Shown here: in pieces, positions 7,179-14,821 of the stretch
Layout of the letters: the number at the start of each line of letters is the position of its first letter
How positions within the stretch are numbered: position 1 is the first letter of the stretch
Source of the DNA: JAEMQF01 sp031396305
GTDB lineage: Bacteria > Pseudomonadota > Gammaproteobacteria > Burkholderiales > Burkholderiaceae_C
Length of the DNA stretch: 25,961 nt
NCBI GenBank assembly: GCA_031396305.1
Contig: JANNKM010000201.1
Span: forward strand, 1-25,961
Reading direction: 5' to 3'
Position numbers and translations under genes: made by a program
The notes under the pieces: generated by a model
The model's input: only the letters and a program-made list of their open reading frames with translations
Databases searched by the model: none
Told to the model about the DNA's origin: nothing

Positions 7179-7215
7179 GCCTACCAGTGATTCAGCCAGA
7201 ATGCACTTTTGTGCA
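7168..7215. promoter_or_regulatory. Two BoxR-type operators upstream of boxC
   Basis: A perfect site, TGCACTTTTGTGCA (7202-7215), has the form TGCA-N6-TGCA. A degenerate partner, TGCA-N6-TGCC (7168-7181), starts 34 bases upstream and overlaps the -10 box. Together with the site upstream of boxR they define a small BoxR regulon. The motif form is that known for BzdR/BoxR; binding here is inferred. Confidence 0.65.
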
Positions 7216-7235
7216 TTTCCCGAGGAGACAGCACC

Positions 7236-8894
7236 ATGAGCACCGCGTCGCGCGTCGACTACCAGACCAGCCCCTCCCAGTACAAGCACTGGAAGTTGAA
7301 GTTCGAGGGCCCCGTCGCCACGCTCGCTGCCGACTTCGATGAAAACGCCGGCCTGCGCCCCGGCTACAAACTCAAGCTCAACAGCTACGACCTGGGCGTG
7401 GACATCGAGTTGAACGACGCGATCAACCGGGTCCGCTTCGAGCACCCGGAAGTTCGCACTGTCGTGCTGACCAGTGCCAGGGAAAAAGTGTTCTGCTCGG
7501 GCGCGAACATCTTCATGCTTGGCACCTCCAGCCACGCCTGGAAAGTGAACTTCTGCAAATTCACGAACGAGACGCGCAATGGTCTCGAAGACTCGTCGAA
7601 ATACAGCGGCCTGAAGTTCCTCGCCGCCGTGAACGGTGCCTGCGCAGGCGGTGGCTACGAGGTGGCATTGGCATGCGACGAAATCATTCTGGTGGACGAC
7701 CGCTCGAGCGCCGTCAGCCTGCCCGAGGTACCGCTGCTCGGTGTGCTGCCCGGCACCGGCGGTCTGACCCGCGTGACCGACAAGCGCCATGTGCGCCACG
7801 ACCTGGCCGACTTGTTCTGCACCAGCGTCGAAGGCGTGCGTGGCCAGAAGGCGAAAGACTGGCGGCTCGTCGACGACATCGCCAAGCCACAGGTGTTTGC
7901 ACAGAAGGTGCAGGAGCGCGCATTGCAGCTGGCCGCGCAGAGCGACCGCCCGGCCCACGGCAAGGGCTGCGCGCTGACGCCGTTGCATCGCAGCGTCGAA
8001 GCCGACGCGCTGCGCTACACCCACGTCATGGTTGAAATCGACCGCACGAAGCGCACTGCCACCTTCGCCGTCAAATCTCCCGGCGGCACACAGCCGACCG
8101 ACATTGTTGGCATCGAAGCGCTCGGCGCCGCCTGGTACCCGCTGCAACTGGCGCGCGAACTCGACGACGCGATCCTGTCGATGCGCACGAATGAACTCGA
8201 GATCGGCACCTGGCTGGTCAAGACAACGGGCGAGCCCGCCGCCGTGCTGGCGATGGACGAGACGCTGCTCGCCCACAAGAACCATTGGCTGGTGCGCGAG
8301 ACGATCGGCATGCTGCGCCGCGCCTTCAGCCGCCTCGACGTGTCGTCGCGCAGCCTGTTCGCATTGGTCGAGCCGGGTTCCTGCTTTGCCGGCACCTTGC
8401 TCGAACTGGCGCTTGCGTGCGACCGAACCTACCACCTCGCCTTGCCCGACGACGCCGCCAAGGCGCCGAAGATCGCCGTGAGCGAAGTCAACTTCGGCCT
8501 GTACCCCATGGTCACGGGCCAGAGCCGCCTGGGGCGTCAGTTCTACGACGAAGCGCCGGCGCTCGACGCGGTTCGCGCCAAGCTGGGCGTTGCGCTCGAT
8601 GCCGACGCAGCGTTCGCGCTCGGCCTTGCGACGAGCAAGCCGGACGACATCGACTGGGCTGACGAAGTGCGCATCGCCATCGAAGAGCGCATCGCGATGT
8701 CGCCCGACGCACTGACCGGCATGGAAGCGAATCTGCGCTTCAATGGGCCGGAGAACATGTTCACGCGTGTCTTCGGCAGGCTCACCGCATGGCAGAACTG
8801 GATCTTCCAGCGCCCGAACGCGGTGGGTGAAAAAGGCGCGCTCAAGGTCTACGGCAAGGGTGACAAAGCGATGTTCGACTGGAATCGCGTTTGA
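7236..8894 (+). CDS. boxC: 2,3-epoxybenzoyl-CoA dihydrolase (ring-opening)
   Basis: This enzyme opens the ring of 2,3-epoxybenzoyl-CoA by adding two waters, giving 3,4-dehydroadipyl-CoA semialdehyde and formate. The 552 residues begin VDYQTSPSQYKHWKLKFEG. They show the crotonase oxyanion-hole elements VFCSGANIFMLG (about 86-96) and AVNGACAGGGYEVALACDEI (131-150), then PEVPLLGVLPGTGGLTRVTDKR. A second, degenerate crotonase-like half follows (LFALVEPGSCFAGTLLELALACDRTY). The length and two-part design match BoxC. The start is the ATG at 7236 with a GAGGAGA ribosome-binding site; an upstream TTG at 7209 would lie inside an operator. It is the first gene of the box operon, under predicted BoxR control, and is followed by a 79-base gap that carries a hairpin. 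Confidence 0.96.
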   Translation: MSTASRVDYQTSPSQYKHWKLKFEGPVATLAADFDENAGLRPGYKLKLNSYDLGVDIELNDAINRVRFEHPEVRTVVLTSAREKVFCSGANIFMLGTSSHAWKVNFCKFTNETRNGLEDSSKYSGLKFLAAVNGACAGGGYEVALACDEIILVDDRSSAVSLPEVPLLGVLPGTGGLTRVTDKRHVRHDLADLFCTSVEGVRGQKAKDWRLVDDIAKPQVFAQKVQERALQLAAQSDRPAHGKGCALTPLHRSVEADALRYTHVMVEIDRTKRTATFAVKSPGGTQPTDIVGIEALGAAWYPLQLARELDDAILSMRTNELEIGTWLVKTTGEPAAVLAMDETLLAHKNHWLVRETIGMLRRAFSRLDVSSRSLFALVEPGSCFAGTLLELALACDRTYHLALPDDAAKAPKIAVSEVNFGLYPMVTGQSRLGRQFYDEAPALDAVRAKLGVALDADAAFALGLATSKPDDIDWADEVRIAIEERIAMSPDALTGMEANLRFNGPENMFTRVFGRLTAWQNWIFQRPNAVGEKGALKVYGKGDKAMFDWNRV

Positions 8895-8908
8895 ACAAGC
8901 GCCACCCT

Positions 8909-8950
8909 CACACTCACGTTCACCCCAACCCTCTCACTGAAGGGAGAGGG
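8909..8950. repeat. Hairpin repeat in the boxC-boxB gap
   Basis: The arms CCCTCTC (8929-8935) and GAGAGGG (8944-8950) flank an 8-base loop. They are preceded by CACCCCAAC, which resembles a motif (CACCCCGGC) beside the larger palindromes at 21376-21495. This suggests one dispersed family of C/G-rich repeats. The hairpin may affect mRNA stability or the boxC/boxB ratio (inference). Confidence 0.6.
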
Positions 8951-8973
8951 AGAAAGTCCAGGAACCCCACACC

Positions 8974-10401
8974 ATGACCAGCATCAACTACAGCGAAAAA
9001 ATCCCCAACAACGTCAACCTCGGCGAAGACCGCACGCTACAACGCGCGCTGGAGGGCTGGCAACCGAACTTCATCAACTGGTGGGGTGAGGTCGGCCCCG
9101 AAGGCTCGACCGACTACGACGTCTACCTGCGCACCGCCGTCAGCGTCGACCCGCAGGGCTGGGCGCAGTTCGGCTACACCAAGATGCGCGACTATCGCTG
9201 GGGCATCTTCCTCAACCCGGGCGACGCCGAACGCAAGATCCATTTCGGCGACCACCTCGGCGAGAAAGCCTGGCAAGACGTTCCCGGCGAGCACCGCGCC
9301 AACCTGCGCCGCATCATCGTCACGCAAGGCGACACCGAGCCCGCGTCGGTGGAGCAGCAGCGCCACCTCGGGCTGACGGCACCGAGCATGTACGACCTGC
9401 GCAACCTGTTCCAGATCAACGTGGAAGAAGGCCGGCATCTGTGGGCCATGGTGTACCTGCTGCACAAACACTTCGGCCGCGACGGCCGCGAAGAAGCCGA
9501 GGCGCTGCTGGAGCGTCGCAGCGGCGACGCGAACAACCCGCGCATCCTCGGCGCCTTCAACGAAGCCACGCCCGACTGGCTGGCGTTCTTCATGTTCACC
9601 TACTTCACCGACCGTGACGGCAAGTTCCAGCTGTGCGCACTCGCTGAGAGCGCCTTCGACCCACTCGCGCGCACCACCAAGTTCATGCTCACGGAAGAAG
9701 CGCACCACATGTTTGTTGGCGAATCGGGCGTGTCGCGCGTGATCCAGCGTACCGCTCAGGCGATGAACGAACTGAAGACCGACGACGCGGCCAAGCTGCG
9801 CGCCGCTGGCGTGATCGACCTGGGCACCGTGCAGCGCTACCTGAACTTTCACTTCAGTGTGACGGTAGACCTGTTCGGTGCCGACCAGTCGAGCAACGCC
9901 GCCACGTTCTACAGCTCAGGCCTGAAGGGCCGCTTCGAGGAAGGCAAGCGCGACGACGACCATTTGCTCAAGGGCCAGACCTACCGCGTGCTCGAGGCCC
10001 GCGACGGACAGCTCGTCGAGAAAGAAGTGCCGATGCTGAATGCGCTGAACGAGGTCTTGCGCGACGATTTCATCAAAGACTCGGTCGCCGGGATCGGCCG
10101 CTGGAACAAGGTGCTGGAAAAAGCCGGCCTGCCGCACCGCCTGACGGTGCCGCACAAGGCCTTCCATCGCAACATCGGCGCCCTGGCCGGCGTGCGGGTG
10201 TCTCCGGATGGACGCGCGCTGTCGCAGGCCGAGTGGGACGCCCACCTGAACCGCTGGTTGCCGAGCCGCGAGGATTTCGCCTTTATCGCCTCGTTGATGG
10301 GCCGCGTTGTCGAGCCGGGCAAGTTCGCGAACTGGATCGCCCCGCCGGTGATGGGCATCAACCGCCAGCCGGTGGACTTCGAGTACGTGCGTTTCGCCTG
10401 A
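8974..10401 (+). CDS. boxB: Benzoyl-CoA 2,3-epoxidase, diiron oxygenase subunit
   Basis: BoxB epoxidises the ring of benzoyl-CoA with O2 at a diiron centre, receiving electrons from BoxA. The 475 residues start INYSEKIPNNVNLGEDRTLQRALE. Candidate iron ligands are all visible and spaced as in the family: Glu122 (TEP), Glu152-x-x-His155 (EGRH), Asp213 (FTDRD) and Glu242-x-x-His245 (EAHH). The length is that of known BoxB proteins. The ATG at 8974 follows an AGGAA sequence. The gene lies between boxC and boxA on the same strand, with repeat-containing gaps on both sides. No truncation or missing ligand was seen, so the enzyme should be functional. Confidence 0.96.
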   Translation: MTSINYSEKIPNNVNLGEDRTLQRALEGWQPNFINWWGEVGPEGSTDYDVYLRTAVSVDPQGWAQFGYTKMRDYRWGIFLNPGDAERKIHFGDHLGEKAWQDVPGEHRANLRRIIVTQGDTEPASVEQQRHLGLTAPSMYDLRNLFQINVEEGRHLWAMVYLLHKHFGRDGREEAEALLERRSGDANNPRILGAFNEATPDWLAFFMFTYFTDRDGKFQLCALAESAFDPLARTTKFMLTEEAHHMFVGESGVSRVIQRTAQAMNELKTDDAAKLRAAGVIDLGTVQRYLNFHFSVTVDLFGADQSSNAATFYSSGLKGRFEEGKRDDDHLLKGQTYRVLEARDGQLVEKEVPMLNALNEVLRDDFIKDSVAGIGRWNKVLEKAGLPHRLTVPHKAFHRNIGALAGVRVSPDGRALSQAEWDAHLNRWLPSREDFAFIASLMGRVVEPGKFANWIAPPVMGINRQPVDFEYVRFA

Positions 10402-10409
10402 CAGCACCG

Positions 10410-10480
10410 GTCATCCCGGCGCAGGCCGGGTTCCACGGGTGGTACATCAAGCGGTGGATCCCGGCTTGCGCCGGGATGAC
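10410..10480. repeat. REP-like palindromic repeat in the boxB-boxA gap
   Basis: The outer arms GTCATCCCGGC (10410-10420) and GCCGGGATGAC (10470-10480) pair perfectly, and further matches (GCAGGCCGGG against CCCGGCTTGC) extend the stem inward. The pattern is that of the common GTCATCCCGGC-type repeats of proteobacterial intergenic regions. It fills most of the 124-base gap and could stall exonucleases or lower boxA expression (inference). Confidence 0.8.
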
Positions 10481-10525
10481 AACAACGGTGTGCGATAAAG
10501 CGCAGTTCCCCACGCAGACAAGATC

Positions 10526-11809
10526 ATGGAGACGGCCATCGACAGCAGCGTCATCAAGCAGCACCTGATCGACCCGGAGATCTGCATCCGCTGCAACACC
10601 TGCGAGGCCACCTGCCCGGTGCAGGCGATCACGCACGATTCGCGCAACTATGTCGTCGATCCGGCCAAGTGCGATTTCTGCATGGCGTGCATCTCGCCCT
10701 GCCCGACGGGCTCGATCGACAACTGGCGCACGCTGCCGCGCGTCATGGCCTACAGCGTCGAGTCGCAGCTCACTTGGGATGAGTTGCCGCAAGAGTTGAG
10801 CGCGGATCAACTCGCGGCGCAAGGCGTGCCGGTCGATGCTGCAACCACGGCGGCGGCGGCTCCGGCGTCGGTCGCACCCGATGCCACACCGGATGCGGCT
10901 TTCAACGCCGCCCAGTTCGGCGCGACGCTGCCCCCCTGGTCGGCGGCACATGCGTACACCAATCTGTACGGGCCCAAGGCTGCGCAAAAGTCGATCGTCG
11001 CCACGGTCGTCGGCAACGTGCGCGTCACCGCGGTGGGCAAGGAATACGACACGCACCACATCGTTCTCGACTTCGGCACGATGCCGTTCCCGCTGCTCGA
11101 AGGCCAGTCGATCGCCGTCATTCCACCCGGCACCGACGCCCACGGCCGCACGCACCACCCGCGCCAGTACTCGATCGCGAGCCCGCGCAACGGCGAGCGG
11201 GCGGGCTACAACAACGCGTCGCTGACGATCAAGCGCGTGCTCGAAGACCACCAGGGGCGCCCGGTGCGCGGCGTCGCGAGCAACTACATGTGCGACCTGC
11301 AGGTCGGCGACAAGGTGCAGGTGATCGGCCCGTTCGGCGCGAGCTTCCTCATGCCCAATCACCCGAAGAGCCACATCGTGATGATCTGCACCGGCACCGG
11401 CAGCGCGCCGATGCGCGCGATGACCGAATGGCGGCGGCGTCTGCGCAGCTCGGGCAAATTCGAAGGCGGCAAGTTGCTGCTGTTCTTCGGTGCGCGCACC
11501 CGGGAAGAACTGCCTTACTTCGGCCCGCTGCAAAGCCTGCCGAAGGACTTCATCGATATCAATTTCGCGTTCAGCCGCGCGCAGGGCGAGCCCAAACGTT
11601 ACGTGCAAGACCTGATGCGCGAACGCATGGCCGATCTGGCGCCGCTGCTTGCCGACGCGAACGCGTATTTCTACGTCTGCGGCCTGAAGGCGATGGAAGA
11701 AGGTGTCGTGCTCGCGCTGCGCGATGCCGCCGCGAAGTTCGGGCTCGACTGGGACAGCGTGAGCGCGTCGCTGAAACAGCAAGGCCGGCTGCACCTGGAG
11801 ACCTACTGA
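10526..11809 (+). CDS. boxA: Benzoyl-CoA 2,3-epoxidase, reductase subunit
   Basis: BoxA passes electrons from NADPH through FAD and iron-sulfur clusters to BoxB. Residues 20-59 hold two [4Fe-4S] ferredoxin motifs (Cys20, 23, 26, 30 in CIRCNTCEATCP; Cys49, 52, 55, 59 in CDFCMACISPCP). An Ala/Pro-rich linker spans about 100-140. The rest is a ferredoxin-NADP reductase domain with the FAD motif RQYSIASP (213-220), the NADP motif CTGTGSAPMRA (288-298), and a C-terminal ETY as in FNR enzymes. All cluster ligands are present. The ribosome-binding site is weak, and the gene is preceded by a large hairpin. Its TGA overlaps the next gene's ATG by one base, so the downstream dehydrogenase is coupled to it. 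Confidence 0.96.
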   Translation: METAIDSSVIKQHLIDPEICIRCNTCEATCPVQAITHDSRNYVVDPAKCDFCMACISPCPTGSIDNWRTLPRVMAYSVESQLTWDELPQELSADQLAAQGVPVDAATTAAAAPASVAPDATPDAAFNAAQFGATLPPWSAAHAYTNLYGPKAAQKSIVATVVGNVRVTAVGKEYDTHHIVLDFGTMPFPLLEGQSIAVIPPGTDAHGRTHHPRQYSIASPRNGERAGYNNASLTIKRVLEDHQGRPVRGVASNYMCDLQVGDKVQVIGPFGASFLMPNHPKSHIVMICTGTGSAPMRAMTEWRRRLRSSGKFEGGKLLLFFGARTREELPYFGPLQSLPKDFIDINFAFSRAQGEPKRYVQDLMRERMADLAPLLADANAYFYVCGLKAMEEGVVLALRDAAAKFGLDWDSVSASLKQQGRLHLETY

Positions 11810-13362
11810 TGGCCACCTCCGATCAGGGACTCGCGGGCACGACTGTCCTCGTCGTCGGCGCGGGCATCATGGGCGCGGGAATCGCGCAAGTCGCGGCCCA
11901 GGCCGGCCACGCGGTGAAGCTGTTCGACTTGCGCGACGGCGCCGCCGCCGCCGCAAGAGCCCAATTGGCGGTGAACCTGCAGGCGCTGGCGACGAAAGGG
12001 AAAGTCGACGCCGAACAGGTCGAGCGCACGCTGTCGCGCATTGAAGCGGTGGGCACGCTCGGCGCCGCCGCCGATGCCGGTCTCGTCATCGAGGCGATCG
12101 TCGAAAGTCTCGACGCGAAACGCACGCTGTTTCGCGAGCTCGAGAGCATCGTCGCGAGCTCGTGCGTGCTGGCGACGAACACGTCATCGATCTCGGTGAC
12201 CGCCATCGCCAATGGCTTGTCGCACCCGCGCCGCGTGGTCGGGATGCATTTTTTCAACCCGGTACCGCTGATGAAGCTGGTCGAGGTGATTTCGGGCCTG
12301 CACACCGATGCCGCCGTGGCCGCGGCAATCTTCGATCTCTGCAAGACCTGGGGCAAGGTGGCGGTACACGCGAAGAGCACGCCGGGTTTCATCGTGAACC
12401 GCGTCGCCCGGCCCTATTACGCCGAGGCCTTGGCGCTGCTCCAGGAACAGGCGACGACCCCCGCGGTGCTCGACGCCTGCCTGCGCGCCGCCGGGTTTCG
12501 CATGGGCCCTTGCGAGCTGATGGACCTGATCGGCCACGACACGAACTTCGCCGTCACGCAATCGGTGTTCGAGGCGAATTTCTTCGACAGGCGCTATACA
12601 CCGTCTCTGGTACAGCGCGAGCTGGTCGAGGCCGGTTGGCTCGGGCGCAAGACCGGGCGCGGTTTCTATCTCTACCCGAGCACGGCGCAGACCGCTCAAG
12701 AGCCGCCGATCGACGCCGCCACGCCCAGCGCTGAGGTCACTGTGCATGGCCAGTGCACGATTGCGGCGCAACTCGCTGATGCGGCGCAGGCCTGGGCCGC
12801 GTCGCGCGGCGGTCGAATCGCACGTCAGGCGCAAGGCGGCTGGACCGGCCTGAGCGTCGGCAGCGCGCGGCTCGTGCTGACCGACGGGCGCCGCGCGGGC
12901 GAAATTTCGGCAGCGCTGTCACTGCCCGACGTCGCGGTGTTCGACCGGCCGCCGCGGCCGGCCCGGCCAAACGCGTCGCCGCTCGCTTACGCCGTCGCCG
13001 AGGGGGCCAGCGCCACCTGGCAGGCGCAGGCCCCGGCGTGGCTCGCCGCGCTCGGGTTCGCCCCTCAGCGCGTCGCGGACACGCCGGCGCTGCTGGTCGC
13101 GCGCACGCTGGCGATGTTGATCAACGAAGCATGCGACGCCGTCCAGCAAGGCGTATGCACAGCGCAAGGCGTCGACGCCGCGATGAAACTCGGCGTCAAC
13201 TACCCCGCCGGGCCTTTCGAGTGGCTCGCGGCATGGGGCGCGGCGGACGTGCTGCGCATCCTGGACGCGCTCGACGCCGGCTATCGCGGCGAACGTTACC
13301 GCGTCAGCCCGCGCCTGCGGCATGGCGGCGACACTCGGCCTGATCCAGGCCTGCACCCGTAA
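11809..13362 (+). CDS. 3-hydroxyacyl-CoA dehydrogenase, PaaH/PaaC-like (likely 3-hydroxyadipyl-CoA dehydrogenase)
   Basis: This encodes 517 residues. The NAD-binding motif GAGIMG is at 17-22, ATNTSSISVTAIA at about 122-134, and the catalytic dyad region GMHFFNPVPLMKLVEV gives His147 and Glu159. TPGFIVNRVARPYYAEAL with Asn197 follows. A second 3HCDH C-terminal domain lies at about 420-505 (LVARTLAMLINEACDAV, GVNYPAGPFEWLAAWG). This two-lobed layout and length fit PaaH/PaaC enzymes, which oxidise 3-hydroxyadipyl-CoA to 3-oxoadipyl-CoA. Ring opening by BoxC leads to dehydroadipyl-CoA, so this is a sensible next-but-one step (inference). The ATG overlaps the boxA stop by one base, placing it firmly in the box operon. 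The ring-opening aldehyde dehydrogenase (boxD) and a hydratase are not in this window. Confidence 0.9.
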   Translation: MATSDQGLAGTTVLVVGAGIMGAGIAQVAAQAGHAVKLFDLRDGAAAAARAQLAVNLQALATKGKVDAEQVERTLSRIEAVGTLGAAADAGLVIEAIVESLDAKRTLFRELESIVASSCVLATNTSSISVTAIANGLSHPRRVVGMHFFNPVPLMKLVEVISGLHTDAAVAAAIFDLCKTWGKVAVHAKSTPGFIVNRVARPYYAEALALLQEQATTPAVLDACLRAAGFRMGPCELMDLIGHDTNFAVTQSVFEANFFDRRYTPSLVQRELVEAGWLGRKTGRGFYLYPSTAQTAQEPPIDAATPSAEVTVHGQCTIAAQLADAAQAWAASRGGRIARQAQGGWTGLSVGSARLVLTDGRRAGEISAALSLPDVAVFDRPPRPARPNASPLAYAVAEGASATWQAQAPAWLAALGFAPQRVADTPALLVARTLAMLINEACDAVQQGVCTAQGVDAAMKLGVNYPAGPFEWLAAWGAADVLRILDALDAGYRGERYRVSPRLRHGGDTRPDPGLHP

Positions 13363-13464
13363 ACAGCGCGGCGCGTGGTGGCGCCGCCGCATGGCGCCCG
13401 GCTCGGCCCGGTGACGGCGATAGACGGCGCTATGCTCCAGTCTGGCCCTCCACGAATCGCCGCC

Positions 13465-14679
13465 ATGACACCACCCTCGCGCGCGCCACAGAACTCAGCT
13501 CTTGCTGGCCTACGTGTGGTCGACCTCTCACGCGTGCTCGCCGGTCCGCTGTGCGCGCAGATGCTCGCCGACCACGGCGCGCATGTCATCAAGGTCGAGC
13601 CCCCCGGCGGAGACGAGACACGCCAGTTCGGCCCGCCGTTTGACGCCGCCGGCCAAGCGGCCTACTTCGGTGCGCTCAATCGCGGCAAACGTTCGATCGG
13701 GCTGGACCTGTCGCGCCCGGCCGGGCGCGGCGTCGTCGAGAAGCTCATCGACGGCGCCGATGTCCTGATCGAAAATTTTCTGCCCGGCACGATGGAAAAG
13801 TGGGGCCTCGGGTTCGAGGCGGTGCTCGCGCCGCGCCACCCGCGGTTGATCTATTGCGGCATCTCCGGCTTCGGCGCCGACGGGCCGCTCGGCGGATTGC
13901 CGGGTTATGACGCCGTGCTGCAAGCGATGTGCGGCGTGATGAGCATCAACGGCACGCCCGAGTCCGGGCCGCTGCGCGTGGGCATTCCCGTGGTCGATTT
14001 CCTGACCGGCTACAACGCGCTGGTGGGTGTGCTGCTCGCGCACGCGGCGCGCGAGCGCAGCGGGCGCGGCCAGCGCGTCGAAGCCACCTTGTTCGACACG
14101 GGCCTGAGCATGCTCTTGCCGCACGCCGCGAACTGGATGACCTCGGGCCAGACGCCGCAACGCCTGGGCAGCGCGCACCCGAACATCTCACCTTACGATC
14201 GCTACGCGGCAGCCGACGGCGAACTGTTCCTCGGCGTCGTCAACGACGGCCAGTTTCAGCGCTTTTGCGCCTGCGTGGCACGCCCCGATCTCGCCGCCGA
14301 CACGCGTTTCACCAGCAACCGCGGCCGGATCGAGAACCGCCAGGCGTTGCGCGCCGAACTCGAAGGCACGCTGGCGCGTTACCAGGTCGCCGATCTGTGC
14401 GAACAGTTGATGCGCAAGGGGGTTCCCGCCGGTGCCGTGAACAGCGTGCCGCAGGCCTTCGCGCAGGCGCACACGGCACACCGCGCGATGGCGGTTGACC
14501 ACGACGGCCACAAGTCGCTGGGCATTCCGGTCAAGCTGTCGGCCAACCCTGGCCGGCCGGGGAATCGCCCGCCGCTGTTCAGCGAGCACGCCGACGCCAT
14601 CTTGACCGAGCTGGGTTACAGCCGCGCGCAAGTCGACGCCTTGCGTGGCGAAGGCGCGGTGCTGGCGCCACGCGCTTGA
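13465..14679 (+). CDS. CaiB/BaiF family (class III) CoA-transferase
   Basis: This encodes 404 residues with the class III CoA-transferase hallmarks: LAGLRVVDLSRVLAGPLCAQMLADHGAHVIKVE at 13-45 (seen as several conserved blocks), NRGKRSIGLDLSRPAGR, LIENFLPGTMEKWGLG, and GIPVVDFLTG, in which Asp178 is the expected covalent catalytic residue. SPYDRYAAADGELFLGV and the C-terminal FSEHADAILTELGYS complete the fold. Such enzymes move CoA between carboxylic acids, but the acids cannot be read from the sequence. I prefer the ATG at 13465, where homology begins; a GTG at 13375 would add 30 residues without family features. The gap to the previous gene is 102 bases, so it may be the last gene of the box operon or have its own promoter. 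Confidence 0.9.
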   Translation: MTPPSRAPQNSALAGLRVVDLSRVLAGPLCAQMLADHGAHVIKVEPPGGDETRQFGPPFDAAGQAAYFGALNRGKRSIGLDLSRPAGRGVVEKLIDGADVLIENFLPGTMEKWGLGFEAVLAPRHPRLIYCGISGFGADGPLGGLPGYDAVLQAMCGVMSINGTPESGPLRVGIPVVDFLTGYNALVGVLLAHAARERSGRGQRVEATLFDTGLSMLLPHAANWMTSGQTPQRLGSAHPNISPYDRYAAADGELFLGVVNDGQFQRFCACVARPDLAADTRFTSNRGRIENRQALRAELEGTLARYQVADLCEQLMRKGVPAGAVNSVPQAFAQAHTAHRAMAVDHDGHKSLGIPVKLSANPGRPGNRPPLFSEHADAILTELGYSRAQVDALRGEGAVLAPRA

Positions 14680-14710
14680 GCGCCCCCAGGCCGACGACTA
14701 CGTCGTCGTC

Positions 14711-14757
14711 CGCCCCCCGAGGGGGATGAGCAAAGTGGCAGAGCCACATTTGCTCAT
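14711..14757. repeat. Two adjacent hairpins downstream of the CoA-transferase gene
   Basis: A compact CCCCC/GGGGG hairpin (14714-14725) is followed by a long one. ATGAGCAAA and GTGGC pair with GCCAC and TTTGCTCAT across an AGA loop, with a single bulged A (14726-14757). No T-run follows on either strand. The block lies between convergent genes and may act in termination or mRNA protection. Confidence 0.65.
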
Positions 14758-14791
14758 GAGCCACCGCGCTGCGCCGCATCGAGCCGTGGTG

Positions 14792-14821
14792 CGCCTTGAG
14801 CCGGCGCGCCGGCTCAAGGCG
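14792..14821. terminator. Perfect 30-base palindrome between convergent genes (possible bidirectional terminator)
   Basis: CGCCTTGAGCCGGCG is followed directly by its exact reverse complement, with no spacer. The palindrome includes the stop codon of the leftward secreted-protein gene. A T-run is absent on both sides, so classical termination is uncertain; a cruciform or 3'-end protection role is equally possible. Confidence 0.5.

Noticed and set aside
7209..7235. TTG at 7209 as the start of boxC
   Set aside because: It lies within the BoxR-type operator, while the ATG at 7236 has an excellent ribosome-binding site.
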